From positions 1 through 36,959 of the forward strand of contig CANETC010000010.1 of the NCBI GenBank assembly GCA_947441055.1: 36,959 nt of DNA. The letters are read 5' to 3'. This DNA comes from Cytophagaceae bacterium (GTDB taxonomy: Bacteria; Bacteroidota; Bacteroidia; Cytophagales; Flexibacteraceae). Of this stretch, positions 16,173 through 24,897 are shown piece by piece. The translations under genes were made by a program, and so were the position numbers. Below the pieces are notes generated by a model. It did no database searches and was not told the DNA's origin. It was given only the letters and a program-made list of their open reading frames with translations. Position 1 is the first letter of the stretch; every line of letters begins with the position of its first letter.

Positions 16173-19058
16173 TTAAGCTTCGGCATATTCCTCAACCGGC
16201 ATGCATGAACAAACCAGATTTCTGTCGCCATAAGCGGAATCAATGCGGCTAACGCTTGGCCAGAATTTATAATCTTTTACCCAAGTAAGCGGATAAGCTG
16301 CCTTCTGCCTTGAATAGGGCCTAGTCCATTCATCAGCTGTAATAATGGAAGCCGTGTGCGGTGCATGTTTTAGAACATTTTCTTTTCTGTCTGCAAGGCC
16401 TGTTTCAATTTCGGCAATCTCTTCCCGAATGGAAATCATGGCATCGACAAAACGATCGAGTTCTTCCTGAGGTTCGCTTTCAGTTGGTTCAATCATCAGC
16501 GTGCCTGCAACCGGGAAAGAAACAGTTGGCGCATGGAAACCATAATCCATTAAACGCTTGGCAATGTCCTCCACTTCAATTCCAGCCGATATTTTAAAGC
16601 CACGCATATCCAGAATCATTTCGTGTGCACAATATCCATGCGTTCCGGTGTACAAAACTGGATAGTGTTGCTCGAGCTTGGATTTCATGTAATTGGCATT
16701 CAAAATCGCAACTTCTGTTGCTTCTTTGATTCCTTTTCCACCCATCATGCGGATGTAGGCATAGCTGATGGCAAGGATAGATGCGGAACCAAATGGTGCA
16801 GCAGAAATCGGGCGAATGGCCTGAGCGCCACCTGTTTTTACCAGCGGGTGTCCAGGCAGAAAAGGAAGAAGTCTTTCAACCACGCCAATTGGCCCCATTC
16901 CAGGACCTCCACCACCATGGGGAATGCAAAATGTCTTGTGCAGGTTCAGGTGACAAACATCGGCTCCAATATTACCCGGGCTTGTTAATCCAACCTGTGC
17001 GTTCATGTTGGCGCCGTCCATGTACACGAGGCCACCATGTTCATGAATACAGGCACATATTTTTCGGATGCTTTCTTCAAATACGCCGTGTGTTGAAGGA
17101 TAGGTTACCATCAGGCTGGCCAAATCATTCGAATGCAATGCAGCCTTTGATTTTAAATCCTCCAAATCCACATTGCCCTTTGAATCGCAGGAAACCAAAA
17201 CCACCTTCATTCCGGCCATGACTGCCGAAGCAGGATTGGTTCCATGTGCTGAAGTTGGAATTAAGGCAATGTTTCTGTGCGCTTCATTTCTGGATTTGTG
17301 GTATTCACGGATGGTCATTAATCCTGCATACTCGCCTTGCGCACCTGAATTGGGTTGCAAAGAAATGCCGGCAAAACCTGTTACTTCCTTAAGCCAATTG
17401 CTTAGGTTATCCATCATTGAGGTATAACCCTCTGCTTGCCACATAGGCACAAATGGATGAATGGAATTCCATTCCGGCCAAGTTACTGGAATCATTTCCG
17501 TAGTAGCATTTAGCTTCATTGTGCATGAGCCCAAAGAAATCATGGAATGAACAAGAGATAAATCCTTATTCTCCAGTCTTTTAATGTATCGTGTGATTTC
17601 GTGTTCGGAATGATGCTTGTTGAAAACCGGATGCTGCATGAATGCAGTTTTCCTGGCTAAAGTTTCCGGCAAAACTGGATTTCCAAACAGGCCATCAAGG
17701 TTCTGGAGGGAAGGTTTATTGAGTCCTTTTGAAATGACATGAAGCAAATCATTTACAGTAGCAACTGTGCAGGTTTCGTCAAGAGAAATTCCAATCAGGC
17801 TGTTGTTTTCAGGAAATTTCCTGAAATTCATTTCCCGATTTTCGGCAGTTGAGAAAATTGCGGAGGCTTTTTCGCTTTCGAAAGTAATGGTATCGAAATA
17901 GTTGGAATTCAATACCTTGATTCCCATTTGATCAAGACCTTTTGCAAGGGCATCTGTCAGCGCATGAATGCGTTTTGAAATGCGTAGAAGTCCTGTTGGA
18001 CCATGGTAAACTGCATAAAAGGAGGCCATTACAGAAAGTAAAACCTGAGCAGTACAAATATTGGAGGTGGCTTTTTCCCTGCGAATGTGTTGTTCACGGG
18101 TTTGAAGGGCCATCCTGTAGGCAGGATTTCCTTCTGCATCCATCGAAATTCCGATAATTCTGCCCGGCATGCTTCTTTTGAATTCTTCGCGGGTAGCAAA
18201 AAATGCAGCATGAGGTCCTCCATAGCCCATTGGTACCCCAAATCTTTGGGCCGAACCAACCACCACATCAGCGCCCCAGCTTCCAGGTGATTCCAATAAT
18301 GTAAGGGCCATTAAATCGGAAGCAACACAAACAAATACATCTGCTTCCTTCGCCTGCGCAGCAAAACCTGAGAAATCCGAAATATTTCCTTCGGTATCTG
18401 GATATTGAATGAGGACAGCAAAAAGTTCTGATTTTGTAAGGTCGAGTGTTTTCACATCTCCAGTTTCTACCTCAATTCCAATGGGTTCGGCACGAAGCTT
18501 AACAAGTTCAATGGTTTGAGGATGACATTTATCCGAAACAAAAATGGTTTTGGCATTGGCTTTGGATGGCTTTTTCACTGCATTAAGAAAGTGCATGGCT
18601 TCCGCTGCGGCTGTGGCTTCATCCAGAAGGGAGGCATTGGCAATCTCCATTCCGGTAAGATCCATTACCAGTGTTTGAAAATTGATGAGCGCTTCCATAC
18701 GGCCTTGCGCGATTTCAGCCTGATAAGGCGTGTATGCAGTGTACCAAGCTGGATTTTCAAGCACATTCCTCAAAATCGGGGTTGGAGTTATGGTGCCATA
18801 ATATCCTGTTCCGATAAAAGATCTGAAAAGTTTGTTGCGCTGCCCCAATGCTTTGAATTCTGCCAAAAAATCGGCCTCCGAAATTCCATCTGGAATTTGA
18901 AGGTCGGCCTCCAGACGGATGGCTGGTGGCACAACTTTTGAAATCAGATCCTCTAGAGTAGGCTCCCCAATCAGGGATAGCATGCTTTTTTTCTGACCGG
19001 AATCTGGTCCAAGATGCCTTTCTCTAAAGGCCTCCATCTGGTATGCTGAACTATTCAT
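16173..19058 (-). CDS. gcvP: Glycine dehydrogenase (decarboxylating), P-protein
   Basis: A 961-residue homodimer-type P-protein of the glycine cleavage system. It decarboxylates glycine and loads the aminomethyl group on lipoyl-GcvH. The N-terminal half begins with FRERHLGPD and contains [12 protein letters not shown]. The C-terminal half carries the pyridoxal-phosphate lysine Lys708 in [20 protein letters not shown]. Both halves are present in one chain, as in full-length GcvP. The ATG at 19058 is preferred over the TTG just before it. A clear -7 box (TATATTTG) lies upstream and a strong terminator downstream, so it is probably a single-gene unit; gcvH and gcvT are not in the window. Confidence 0.97.
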   Translation of the reverse strand: MNSSAYQMEAFRERHLGPDSGQKKSMLSLIGEPTLEDLISKVVPPAIRLEADLQIPDGISEADFLAEFKALGQRNKLFRSFIGTGYYGTITPTPILRNVLENPAWYTAYTPYQAEIAQGRMEALINFQTLVMDLTGMEIANASLLDEATAAAEAMHFLNAVKKPSKANAKTIFVSDKCHPQTIELVKLRAEPIGIEVETGDVKTLDLTKSELFAVLIQYPDTEGNISDFSGFAAQAKEADVFVCVASDLMALTLLESPGSWGADVVVGSAQRFGVPMGYGGPHAAFFATREEFKRSMPGRIIGISMDAEGNPAYRMALQTREQHIRREKATSNICTAQVLLSVMASFYAVYHGPTGLLRISKRIHALTDALAKGLDQMGIKVLNSNYFDTITFESEKASAIFSTAENREMNFRKFPENNSLIGISLDETCTVATVNDLLHVISKGLNKPSLQNLDGLFGNPVLPETLARKTAFMQHPVFNKHHSEHEITRYIKRLENKDLSLVHSMISLGSCTMKLNATTEMIPVTWPEWNSIHPFVPMWQAEGYTSMMDNLSNWLKEVTGFAGISLQPNSGAQGEYAGLMTIREYHKSRNEAHRNIALIPTSAHGTNPASAVMAGMKVVLVSCDSKGNVDLEDLKSKAALHSNDLASLMVTYPSTHGVFEESIRKICACIHEHGGLVYMDGANMNAQVGLTSPGNIGADVCHLNLHKTFCIPHGGGGPGMGPIGVVERLLPFLPGHPLVKTGGAQAIRPISAAPFGSASILAISYAYIRMMGGKGIKEATEVAILNANYMKSKLEQHYPVLYTGTHGYCAHEMILDMRGFKISAGIEVEDIAKRLMDYGFHAPTVSFPVAGTLMIEPTESEPQEELDRFVDAMISIREEIAEIETGLADRKENVLKHAPHTASIITADEWTRPYSRQKAAYPLTWVKDYKFWPSVSRIDSAYGDRNLVCSCMPVEEYAEA

Positions 19059-19076
19059 CAATTCTCAATTTTGGCG

Positions 19077-19084
19077 CAAATATA
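19077..19084 (-). promoter_or_regulatory. -7 promoter box of gcvP
   Basis: Read on the minus strand this is TATATTTG, a perfect match to the Bacteroidota -7 consensus TAnnTTTG, about 20 nt before the gcvP ATG. No TTG element sits at the expected 17-23 nt spacing, so only the -7 half is supported. Confidence 0.6.
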
Positions 19085-19225
19085 TCCTTTCGGGCATCAA
19101 TTGTGAGCGAAATCAATTGACTTAATTTATGCTTTTTTTACTGGCTCATGAGTTATAATACCATAATGAAAAAGGTGTTCAAATTGTTTGAAAATATTTC
19201 GCTCAATAATACCGGACCTCAGGCG

Positions 19226-19233
19226 TATATTTG
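19226..19233 (+). promoter_or_regulatory. -7 promoter box of tatA
   Basis: TATATTTG on the plus strand, matching TAnnTTTG, ends 29 nt before the tatA ATG. It is divergent from the identical box before gcvP. A -33 TTG at the usual distance is not visible. Confidence 0.6.
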
Positions 19234-19262
19234 CACAGGAATTAACGCTAAACACAACATTT

Positions 19263-19460
19263 ATGCTTTCCACTCTTCTCTTTTTAGGAAACCTCGGTGC
19301 AGGTGAAATATTTTTGGTCATCGCACTTTTTGTATTGTTTTTCGGAGCAAAAAAAATCCCGGAACTAGCCAAAGGAATTGGCCGTGGAATCAGGGAATTT
19401 AAAGATGCTTCGAAGGACATTAAAGATACCATCGAAGAAGAATCTAGGAAACAGCCCTGA
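19263..19460 (+). CDS. tatA: Sec-independent protein translocase TatA/E
   Basis: A 65-residue subunit of the twin-arginine translocation pore. It has one N-terminal membrane helix (GEIFLVIALFVLFF), the hinge FFGAKKIPELAKGIGRG and a charged amphipathic tail (REFKDASKDIKDTIEEE), all as expected for TatA. The track start at 19188 is a TTG that would add 25 odd residues; the ATG at 19263 gives the normal protein. tatC is not in the window. The next gene begins 8 nt downstream. Confidence 0.95.
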   Translation: MLSTLLFLGNLGAGEIFLVIALFVLFFGAKKIPELAKGIGRGIREFKDASKDIKDTIEEESRKQP

Positions 19461-19468
19461 TTTCTCTT

Positions 19469-20062
19469 TTGCTTAAGCTCAAGGTTTCCGGCATTTCAAG
19501 CCTTACCGATGCGCGTTATTGTGCCGGTATGGGCGTTCAATTTCTTTCTCTGAATTTTGACGAGAAAGGATACTCCACCATTGAACAATCTGCATTTTTT
19601 GCCATTCGCCCCTGGATTGAAGGCGTTGAATGGATAGGGGAGTATTCAGGCTCTGATTCAGAACTTCTAACTGAATTGATTTCATCCTTTGATTTGAAAA
19701 CCTGGATTGTTCAGGCAAATTTGGATGTATCAGGATTTTCACCCTACATCAATTTCATCAAAGAATTTTCTCCTCAAAAGGAATATTTACATGGCCTTCC
19801 TGAAGGCGATTTTCATGTGAATTTATCTAAGCTTGATGCCGAAGAAAGGTTTGAGTTCCTTCAAGGTGCCCTTCAAAAGGAAAGGCTCATATTCATTTCA
19901 AACCCAGTTACCGTTTTAGAAACTGAATTACTGAGTTCTAGTTTTCCGGAATTGGTATTTAGCCTTCGTTCCTCTGAAGAAGATAGACCCGGATGGATGG
20001 ACTTGGGTGCCTTGCAGGATTACCTGGAGGAGCTCGACGATAAAGGACTTTTAATGTCCTGA
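19469..20062 (+). CDS. TrpF-like TIM-barrel protein, probably not a catalytic isomerase
   Basis: A protein of 197 residues. Its N-terminus (LKLKVSGISSLTDARYCAGMGVQFLSLNF) follows the phosphoribosylanthranilate isomerase pattern K-[IV]-C-G-I-[TS]-x-x-x-D-A. The catalytic Cys is replaced by Ser7, and I cannot find the later catalytic Asp or the GGTG phosphate loop. Length equals that of TrpF (about 200). I infer a TIM barrel that has lost or changed its activity. The only sensible start is TTG at 19469, since no in-frame ATG precedes the conserved core. It lies 8 nt after tatA, suggesting co-transcription. No other trp gene is nearby. Confidence 0.75.
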   Translation: MLKLKVSGISSLTDARYCAGMGVQFLSLNFDEKGYSTIEQSAFFAIRPWIEGVEWIGEYSGSDSELLTELISSFDLKTWIVQANLDVSGFSPYINFIKEFSPQKEYLHGLPEGDFHVNLSKLDAEERFEFLQGALQKERLIFISNPVTVLETELLSSSFPELVFSLRSSEEDRPGWMDLGALQDYLEELDDKGLLMS

Positions 20063-20143
20063 TTACAGGCAGAGAACTATTTTTTGCCTTACCCGTTCGC
20101 CAGAATCTAAAATCACATCGGCTGCGTACCAGCCATTTTTAAG
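20063..20143 (-). pseudogene. Possible gene fragment: sorting-tail-like 26 residues
   Basis: Between the TrpF-like gene and mazG the minus strand reads LKNGWYAADVILDSGERVRQ followed by six more residues and a stop. No start codon or longer domain precedes it; the open frame runs back only about 45 codons. The pattern (L-x-N-G-x-Y ... D-S-G-E-R-V-x-x-K-I-V-L) resembles the end of type IX secretion C-terminal sorting domains, so it may be a remnant of a secreted protein gene. It could also be chance. Confidence 0.25.
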
Positions 20144-20240
20144 CCGACAAAAATGTCGTCGATTTTTTAGAAACTGAAAGCTCAAGCTCCGAAAAAGGTC
20201 TCCTTAATGATGAAACCCAGGGAAATTGCTTTGGAGCTAC

Positions 20241-21047
20241 TTATTTGTTTTCAAGTTTTTTGGCCTCTTCCCAATAGATATCCATCTCTTCCAAATTCAT
20301 ATCCAATAGGACTTTGTTGTTTTCAATGGCTTTGGTTTCCAAATAGTTAAATCTGGAAGTGAATTTTTGATTGGTAAGCTCTAGGGCCTGGTCTGGATTG
20401 ATGTTCAGGAAGCGGGCATAATTGATGAGGGAGAAGAAAACATCCCCCAATTCCTTTTCAGCTTCCTTTTTATCAAAATCAGCTGCACTGGTTATTTCTC
20501 TGAATTCACCGATTTCTTCCAGTACTTTTTCCCAAACCTGTTCAGGTTTGTCCCAGTCGAAGCCGGCTCCACGCGCTTTTTCCTGAATACGCATGGCTTT
20601 CACCATGGGAGGAAGTGAAACAGGTACACCGGAAAGTGTCAATTGCTGGCCTTCTTTTTTCTTCAGTGACTCCCAGTTCTTCTTCACTTCTTCCTCGGAA
20701 TCGGCCTTAACATCCCCATAAATATGCGGATGCCTGAATATTAGTTTCTCACAAAGTGAATGAATCACATCGGCGATGTTGAATTGATTTTCCTCCTCAG
20801 CAATCCGGGAATAAAAAACAATGTGGAGCAATACATCGCCAAGTTCCTTTTTTAGATCATTGGCTGTGCCATTGAGAATGGCATCTGAAAGTTCATAAAC
20901 TTCTTCCACCGTCAGGTGACGAAGGCTTTCCCAGGTTTGTTTTTTGTCCCATGGGCAATTCAGCCGAAGTTCATCCATTACCGTAAGCAGTCGGTCGAAA
21001 GCTTCGAGCTTTTTTTGTCTTTCTGGATCGGCTGGTGGAATAATCAT
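20241..21047 (-). CDS. mazG: Nucleoside triphosphate pyrophosphohydrolase MazG
   Basis: A 268-residue cytoplasmic enzyme that hydrolyses NTPs or dNTPs to the monophosphate and pyrophosphate. It has two MazG domains. The first holds CPWDKKQTWESLRHLTVEE and KKELGDVLLHIVFYSR (acidic Mg-binding residues EEVYEL and ELGD). The second holds WEKVLEEIGEF and EKELGDVFFSLINYARF. Order and length match E. coli MazG. The ATG at 21047 (MIIPPADPERQ) is chosen over an upstream TTG. It lies downstream of hsp20 on the same strand, separated by a long hairpin. Confidence 0.95.
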   Translation of the reverse strand: MIIPPADPERQKKLEAFDRLLTVMDELRLNCPWDKKQTWESLRHLTVEEVYELSDAILNGTANDLKKELGDVLLHIVFYSRIAEEENQFNIADVIHSLCEKLIFRHPHIYGDVKADSEEEVKKNWESLKKKEGQQLTLSGVPVSLPPMVKAMRIQEKARGAGFDWDKPEQVWEKVLEEIGEFREITSAADFDKKEAEKELGDVFFSLINYARFLNINPDQALELTNQKFTSRFNYLETKAIENNKVLLDMNLEEMDIYWEEAKKLENK

Positions 21048-21137
21048 GCGGAATTTTTTTTGCAATCTAGCGATTTAACCCTTTTGACTGATTTGGAATT
21101 TTATCCTTGGGGCACCACAATTCCCCTCATTTTTTCC

Positions 21138-21183
21138 TGAAGGAATATCCCCCCGTCTGTCTGAAACGGAGGGATAGCCTTCA
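21138..21183 (-). repeat. Long intercistronic hairpin between hsp20 and mazG
   Basis: TGAAGG pairs with CCTTCA, and TATCCC-C-CCGT with ACGG-A-GGGATA, around a 9-nt loop. That gives about 16 base pairs with one small internal loop and one mismatch. It begins 3 nt after the hsp20 stop. No T-run follows on the minus strand, so it is not a standard terminator. It may protect the hsp20 3' end or reduce read-through into mazG. Confidence 0.7.
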
Positions 21184-21186
21184 AGA

Positions 21187-21633
21187 TCAGGAAATCATGA
21201 TTTCCTTTTTCGGTCTGTAAGAAGAATCTGTTCTTTTAGGAATCTTAATGTGAAGAATACCTTGGTTGTATTGGGCATGGATGTTTTCCTTTCCTGCATT
21301 GGATGGCAATGAAAAAGAGCGTTCGAAGGATTCCATTGAATATTCTCTTCTTGTGAATTGCTCATTTTTTTGTTCGTCACTTTCAGAGTGCTCCGCACTT
21401 ATTTTGAGCATTTCATCTTCAACCTCCACTTTAAAGTCCTCTTTCCTGAATCCTGGCGCTGCCAGTTCCAGCTTGTATTCCCGGTCGTTTTCCCGGATGT
21501 TGACAGCTGGAACCGAAGAACCATTTGTTTCTAAAGTTGGCCAAGGCGTCCTGAAGAATGGGTCATTGTTAAAAAAATCTGAGAAAATGGCCGGGAAGCT
21601 TGCTTCCCTTGGTGCTGCTTTGACTATCGACAT
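21187..21633 (-). CDS. Small heat-shock protein, Hsp20/alpha-crystallin family
   Basis: A 148-residue ATP-independent holdase chaperone that binds unfolding proteins. The N-terminal 45 residues are the variable arm (FSDFFNNDPFFRTPW). The alpha-crystallin domain spans about 45-135 (YKLELAAPGFRKEDFKVEVE; SFSLPSNAG; GILHIKIPK). The C-terminal tail has an I-x-I motif (KEIMIS). The ATG at 21633 has AGGA 5 nt upstream. It is followed at once by the long hairpin and then by mazG. Heat or stress induction is likely from the family, but no operator is visible. Confidence 0.95.
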   Translation of the reverse strand: MSIVKAAPREASFPAIFSDFFNNDPFFRTPWPTLETNGSSVPAVNIRENDREYKLELAAPGFRKEDFKVEVEDEMLKISAEHSESDEQKNEQFTRREYSMESFERSFSLPSNAGKENIHAQYNQGILHIKIPKRTDSSYRPKKEIMIS

Positions 21634-21743
21634 ATTTCCTGGGTTTTAAATGGATGAAACATGTATGCAAATTTCATCGAAGGAGCAAGCCAAGCCCATG
21701 TCGGGCCTCAGCAATTCAACTGATTTAAGGCAGTTAAAGAAGG

Positions 21744-22418
21744 TCAGGAAATTACAACACCATCTTTCAGGGAAATTGTCCGATCTGCGCGATTGGCTAT
21801 TTCAGGATCGTGGGTTACGATCACGATGGTTTGATCGTGGTTGGTGCTTAACTCTTTAAAAATATCGAACACCATTCTTGCATTGGCCGAATCCAGGTTG
21901 CCCGTGGGTTCGTCGCCGAAAATAATGACTGGATCGTTTATTAAGGCCCTTGCTATGGCAACTCTCTGTTGCTGTCCACCTGAAAGCTGACTTGCCTTCT
22001 TCGTAATCTGGTCTTTTAAGCCCAGCATTTCCAGCTTTTGTTCGGCCCTTTCTTTAATTTGTGCAGGTGTGTATTTTTTGAGTTTCATGGCCGGAAGAGA
22101 AACATTCTCCAATACCGTAAACTCTGGAAGGAGGTAGTGAAACTGAAAAACAAAGCCAATATCCCGGTTTCGAAGCGAGGATAATTGATTGCTGTTCATT
22201 TCTTTAAGAAGATTCCCGTTGATTAGAATCTCTCCTTCATAATCTGTATCCAAAGTTGAAAGCACATAAAGCAGCGTTGATTTTCCGCTGCCTGATTGCC
22301 CCGTGATTGCAACAAATTCTCCTTTTTCGATGTCAATGGAAACATCCTTGAGCGCTTGAAATGGTTCTGCACCCTTGTAGAATTTATTGAGGTTTATTGT
22401 ACTGATAATGCCTGGCAC
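21744..22418 (-). CDS. lolD: LolD/MacB-type ABC transporter ATPase (paralogue 1)
   Basis: A 224-residue ATPase of the LolD/MacB/FtsE group. It has Walker A GQSGSGKS, the Q-loop [18 protein letters not shown], signature [15 protein letters not shown], Walker [15 protein letters not shown] and switch His in VIVTHDP. The family powers release of lipoproteins from the inner membrane (LolCDE) or related export. The start is GTG at 22418 (GTG CCA GGC ATT). No permease gene is adjacent, so the partner must be elsewhere. It is a close paralogue of the ATPase at 25504. It is divergent from hydA across 173 bp. Confidence 0.85.
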   Translation of the reverse strand: MPGIISTINLNKFYKGAEPFQALKDVSIDIEKGEFVAITGQSGSGKSTLLYVLSTLDTDYEGEILINGNLLKEMNSNQLSSLRNRDIGFVFQFHYLLPEFTVLENVSLPAMKLKKYTPAQIKERAEQKLEMLGLKDQITKKASQLSGGQQQRVAIARALINDPVIIFGDEPTGNLDSANARMVFDIFKELSTNHDQTIVIVTHDPEIANRADRTISLKDGVVIS

Positions 22419-22547
22419 GAGGCAAAGGTAATGTGTATGCGAGTGCTTATTCAGCTTTTTCGGAATTAGAACCGGTTTTTTTTCATGCTTGCTTCTGGGT
22501 TATGAATCTATGCACCGTAATTTTTAACTAATTGCATATTCTTCTTT

Positions 22548-22567
22548 TTCCGAACTCGGAATCCGAG
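22548..22567. promoter_or_regulatory. Overlapping inverted repeats before hydA
   Basis: CTCGGA-A-TCCGAG (22555-22567) is a perfect 6-1-6 inverted repeat. It overlaps a second hairpin, TTCCG-AACT-CGGAA (22548-22561), so the two are mutually exclusive in RNA. It lies 25 nt before the hydA ATG and could be an operator or a leader structure. No matching site is seen elsewhere in the window. Confidence 0.4.
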
Positions 22568-22591
22568 GAATAATTAAGACCAATTAACCAT

Positions 22592-23968
22592 ATGTCAACC
22601 ATCATTCGAAATGGCCGGATTATCGGTGCCTCCGAAGACTATATCGCTGATATTTTTGTGGAGGGTGAAAAGATTTCCGCCATTGGAAAAAATCTTCAAG
22701 TAGCGGCTGATCATGAAATAAATGCAGAAGGCCTTCTGGTTTTTCCTGGAGGAATTGATCCCCATGTGCACCTGGATATGCCTTTTATGGGCACATTTTC
22801 AAGCGACAATTATGAAACCGGAACAAGGGCGGCATTGTATGGTGGCACCACAATGGTCATAGATTTTGTGCTTCAAACCCAAGGCAAATCATTGGCTTCT
22901 GCTTTACAGGAATGGCGGGGGCGTTCAGATGGAAATTGCGTCGGCGATTATAGTTTTCATGTTGCGGTAACCGATTTCAATGAGCATACCAAGTCCGAAA
23001 TAAGAGACCTGATTGAAAAGGAGGGAATCACATCCTTCAAAACTTTTATGGCCTATAAAGGCGCTCTGATGATTGATGATCGTCAGATGATTGGCCTTAT
23101 GCAGGAAGTGAAAAAACATGGCGGTTTGGTTACGGTGCATGCCACCAATGGAGACATGATTGATTACCTGATTGCCAAATTCCGTGCTGAAGGAAAATTA
23201 AGTCCGCTTTACCATTATCTCTCACAGCCTGAAGTTACGGAGTCTGAGGCAACAGGGCGATTTGCCGATCTGGCAGCTTACACAGGCGTAAATGCCTATG
23301 TGGTACACATGACTTGTGAAGGAGCCCTAAACCAAATCAGGAGAATTGGTTCTGAAAATAAATTTGTTCATGCAGAAACCTGTATCCAGTATTTGATGCT
23401 GGATGCCTCACTGTATGAACGGGATTTTGAGGGCGCGAAGTGGGTGATGAGCCCGCCTTTGCGTGAGAAAAAAGACCAGTCAGCATTGTGGGCCGGTATC
23501 CAGCAAGGTGCGGTTCAGGTAGTGGCTACAGACCATTGTCCATTCAAATGGGAACAAAAATTGATGGGTGAAAAGGACTTTTCCAAAATCCCGAATGGAC
23601 ATCCGGCCATCGAACATCGGATGGAATTGCTTTACAGCGAAGGCGTCGCTAAGGGTAGGATCAGCCTTCAAAAATTCGTGGAGGTGAATTCGACCAATGC
23701 GGCCAAGATTTTTGGTATGTTTCCGCAAAAGGGAATTATTGCTGTTGGTTCAGATGCCGATATTGTACTCTTCGATCCAAATGAAAAGCATGTGATTTCA
23801 GCTTCCAGCCACCACATGAATGTAGACTACTCGGCTTACGAAGGTGTTGAAGTAACAGGCAAGGTAAAAACAGTCTTCCTCAGGGGAAAGGTTGCGATTC
23901 ATAACAACGAGGTTCGGGTCGGAAAGGGTTATGGAAGGTTTGTTCGCCGTAATCCTTCAAAAAACTGA
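22592..23968 (+). CDS. hydA: Dihydropyrimidinase (D-hydantoinase)
   Basis: A 458-residue binuclear-metal amidohydrolase that opens dihydrouracil or dihydrothymine to the N-carbamoyl beta-amino acid. The metal ligands His58 and His60 (GGIDPHVHLD) and the carboxylated lysine Lys150 (TSFKTFMAYKG) are present. So are the later ligand segments with VTVHATNGD, YVVHMTCEGA and VATDHCPF. Length fits hydantoinases (about 460). It is followed 51 nt on by a beta-ureidopropionase-like amidase, the next pathway step. PreT for the first step is encoded separately at 12406. Overlapping inverted repeats sit just upstream. Confidence 0.95.
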   Translation: MSTIIRNGRIIGASEDYIADIFVEGEKISAIGKNLQVAADHEINAEGLLVFPGGIDPHVHLDMPFMGTFSSDNYETGTRAALYGGTTMVIDFVLQTQGKSLASALQEWRGRSDGNCVGDYSFHVAVTDFNEHTKSEIRDLIEKEGITSFKTFMAYKGALMIDDRQMIGLMQEVKKHGGLVTVHATNGDMIDYLIAKFRAEGKLSPLYHYLSQPEVTESEATGRFADLAAYTGVNAYVVHMTCEGALNQIRRIGSENKFVHAETCIQYLMLDASLYERDFEGAKWVMSPPLREKKDQSALWAGIQQGAVQVVATDHCPFKWEQKLMGEKDFSKIPNGHPAIEHRMELLYSEGVAKGRISLQKFVEVNSTNAAKIFGMFPQKGIIAVGSDADIVLFDPNEKHVISASSHHMNVDYSAYEGVEVTGKVKTVFLRGKVAIHNNEVRVGKGYGRFVRRNPSKN

Positions 23969-24019
23969 TTTATTAAAATTTAACAAACTCATTTTTAAGT
24001 AATTAATCGAAAAAATATT

Positions 24020-24886
24020 ATGCCAAGAATTGTAAAATCAGGCCTCATTCAGATGAGTCTTCCGATGACAGAAGGGGAGGGCAGCATCGGCGAAATCATG
24101 CAGGCCATGTTGCAAAAGCACATTCCGTACATCGAAGAAGCCGGAAGACAGGGAGTTCAAATTTTATGTCTGCAGGAAATTTTCAATACGCCTTATTTCT
24201 GCCCTGGTCAGGATAAAAATTGGTACGCCTCAGCTGAGTCAGTTCCTGGTCCAACCACAGATTTAATGGCAGAGTATGCCAAAAAGTACGAAATGGTCAT
24301 TATTGTGCCGGTTTACGAAAAGGAACAGGCTGGCGTATTTTACAATACTGCTGCGGTGATTGATGCCGATGGTACTTACCTTGGAAAATACAGGAAGAAC
24401 CACATCCCTCACACCACAGGTTTTTGGGAGAAGTTTTTCTTTAAGCCAGGAAACTTAGGATATCCGGTGTTTCAGACCCGTTATGCCAAGGTAGGAGTTT
24501 ACATCTGTTATGACCGACATTTTCCAGATGGTGCGCGCGTTCTGGGCCTGAATGGCGCTGAGATTGTGTACAATCCTTCTGCCACAGTTGCTGGACTTTC
24601 ACAATATCTCTGGAAACTGGAGCAACCAGCGCATGCCGCCGCAAATGGCTACTTTATGGGTTGCATCAACCGGGTTGGAGAAGAAAAACCATGGAACCTT
24701 GGTCGCTTTTACGGCACTTCGTACTTTGTAGATCCCCGTGGTCAGATTTTTGCCCAAGCTTCGGAGTTTGAAGACGAATTGCTGATTGCAGAATTCGACC
24801 TTGACATGATCGATGAGGTTCGTTCCACCTGGCAGTTTTTCCGTGATCGCCGTCCAGAAACTTATGGCAAACTCGTTGAATTGTAA
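24020..24886 (+). CDS. Nitrilase-superfamily amidase, beta-ureidopropionase-like
   Basis: A 288-residue carbon-nitrogen hydrolase with the complete catalytic triad Glu53 (CLQEIFNTPYF), Lys126 (KYRKNHIPH) and Cys163 (YICYDRHFPDG). The close approach to beta-ureidopropionase, plus its position behind hydA, indicates hydrolysis of N-carbamoyl-beta-alanine to beta-alanine, CO2 and ammonia. N-carbamoylputrescine amidase is the main alternative, since both share these motifs. It is probably in the same transcript as hydA. Confidence 0.9.
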   Translation: MPRIVKSGLIQMSLPMTEGEGSIGEIMQAMLQKHIPYIEEAGRQGVQILCLQEIFNTPYFCPGQDKNWYASAESVPGPTTDLMAEYAKKYEMVIIVPVYEKEQAGVFYNTAAVIDADGTYLGKYRKNHIPHTTGFWEKFFFKPGNLGYPVFQTRYAKVGVYICYDRHFPDGARVLGLNGAEIVYNPSATVAGLSQYLWKLEQPAHAAANGYFMGCINRVGEEKPWNLGRFYGTSYFVDPRGQIFAQASEFEDELLIAEFDLDMIDEVRSTWQFFRDRRPETYGKLVEL

Positions 24887-24897
24887 AAAATCATTGC

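Noticed and set aside
19059-19262. Possible glycine riboswitch before gcvP
   Set aside because: The leader is too short and AT-rich. No tandem aptamer-like pairing is visible, and the -7 box lies 20 nt before the start codon.
20145-20168. CGACA-AAAA-TGTCG hairpin followed by T-rich sequence as a terminator of the TrpF-like gene
   Set aside because: The stem is only 5 bp, and three bases separate it from the T-run. It may be chance.
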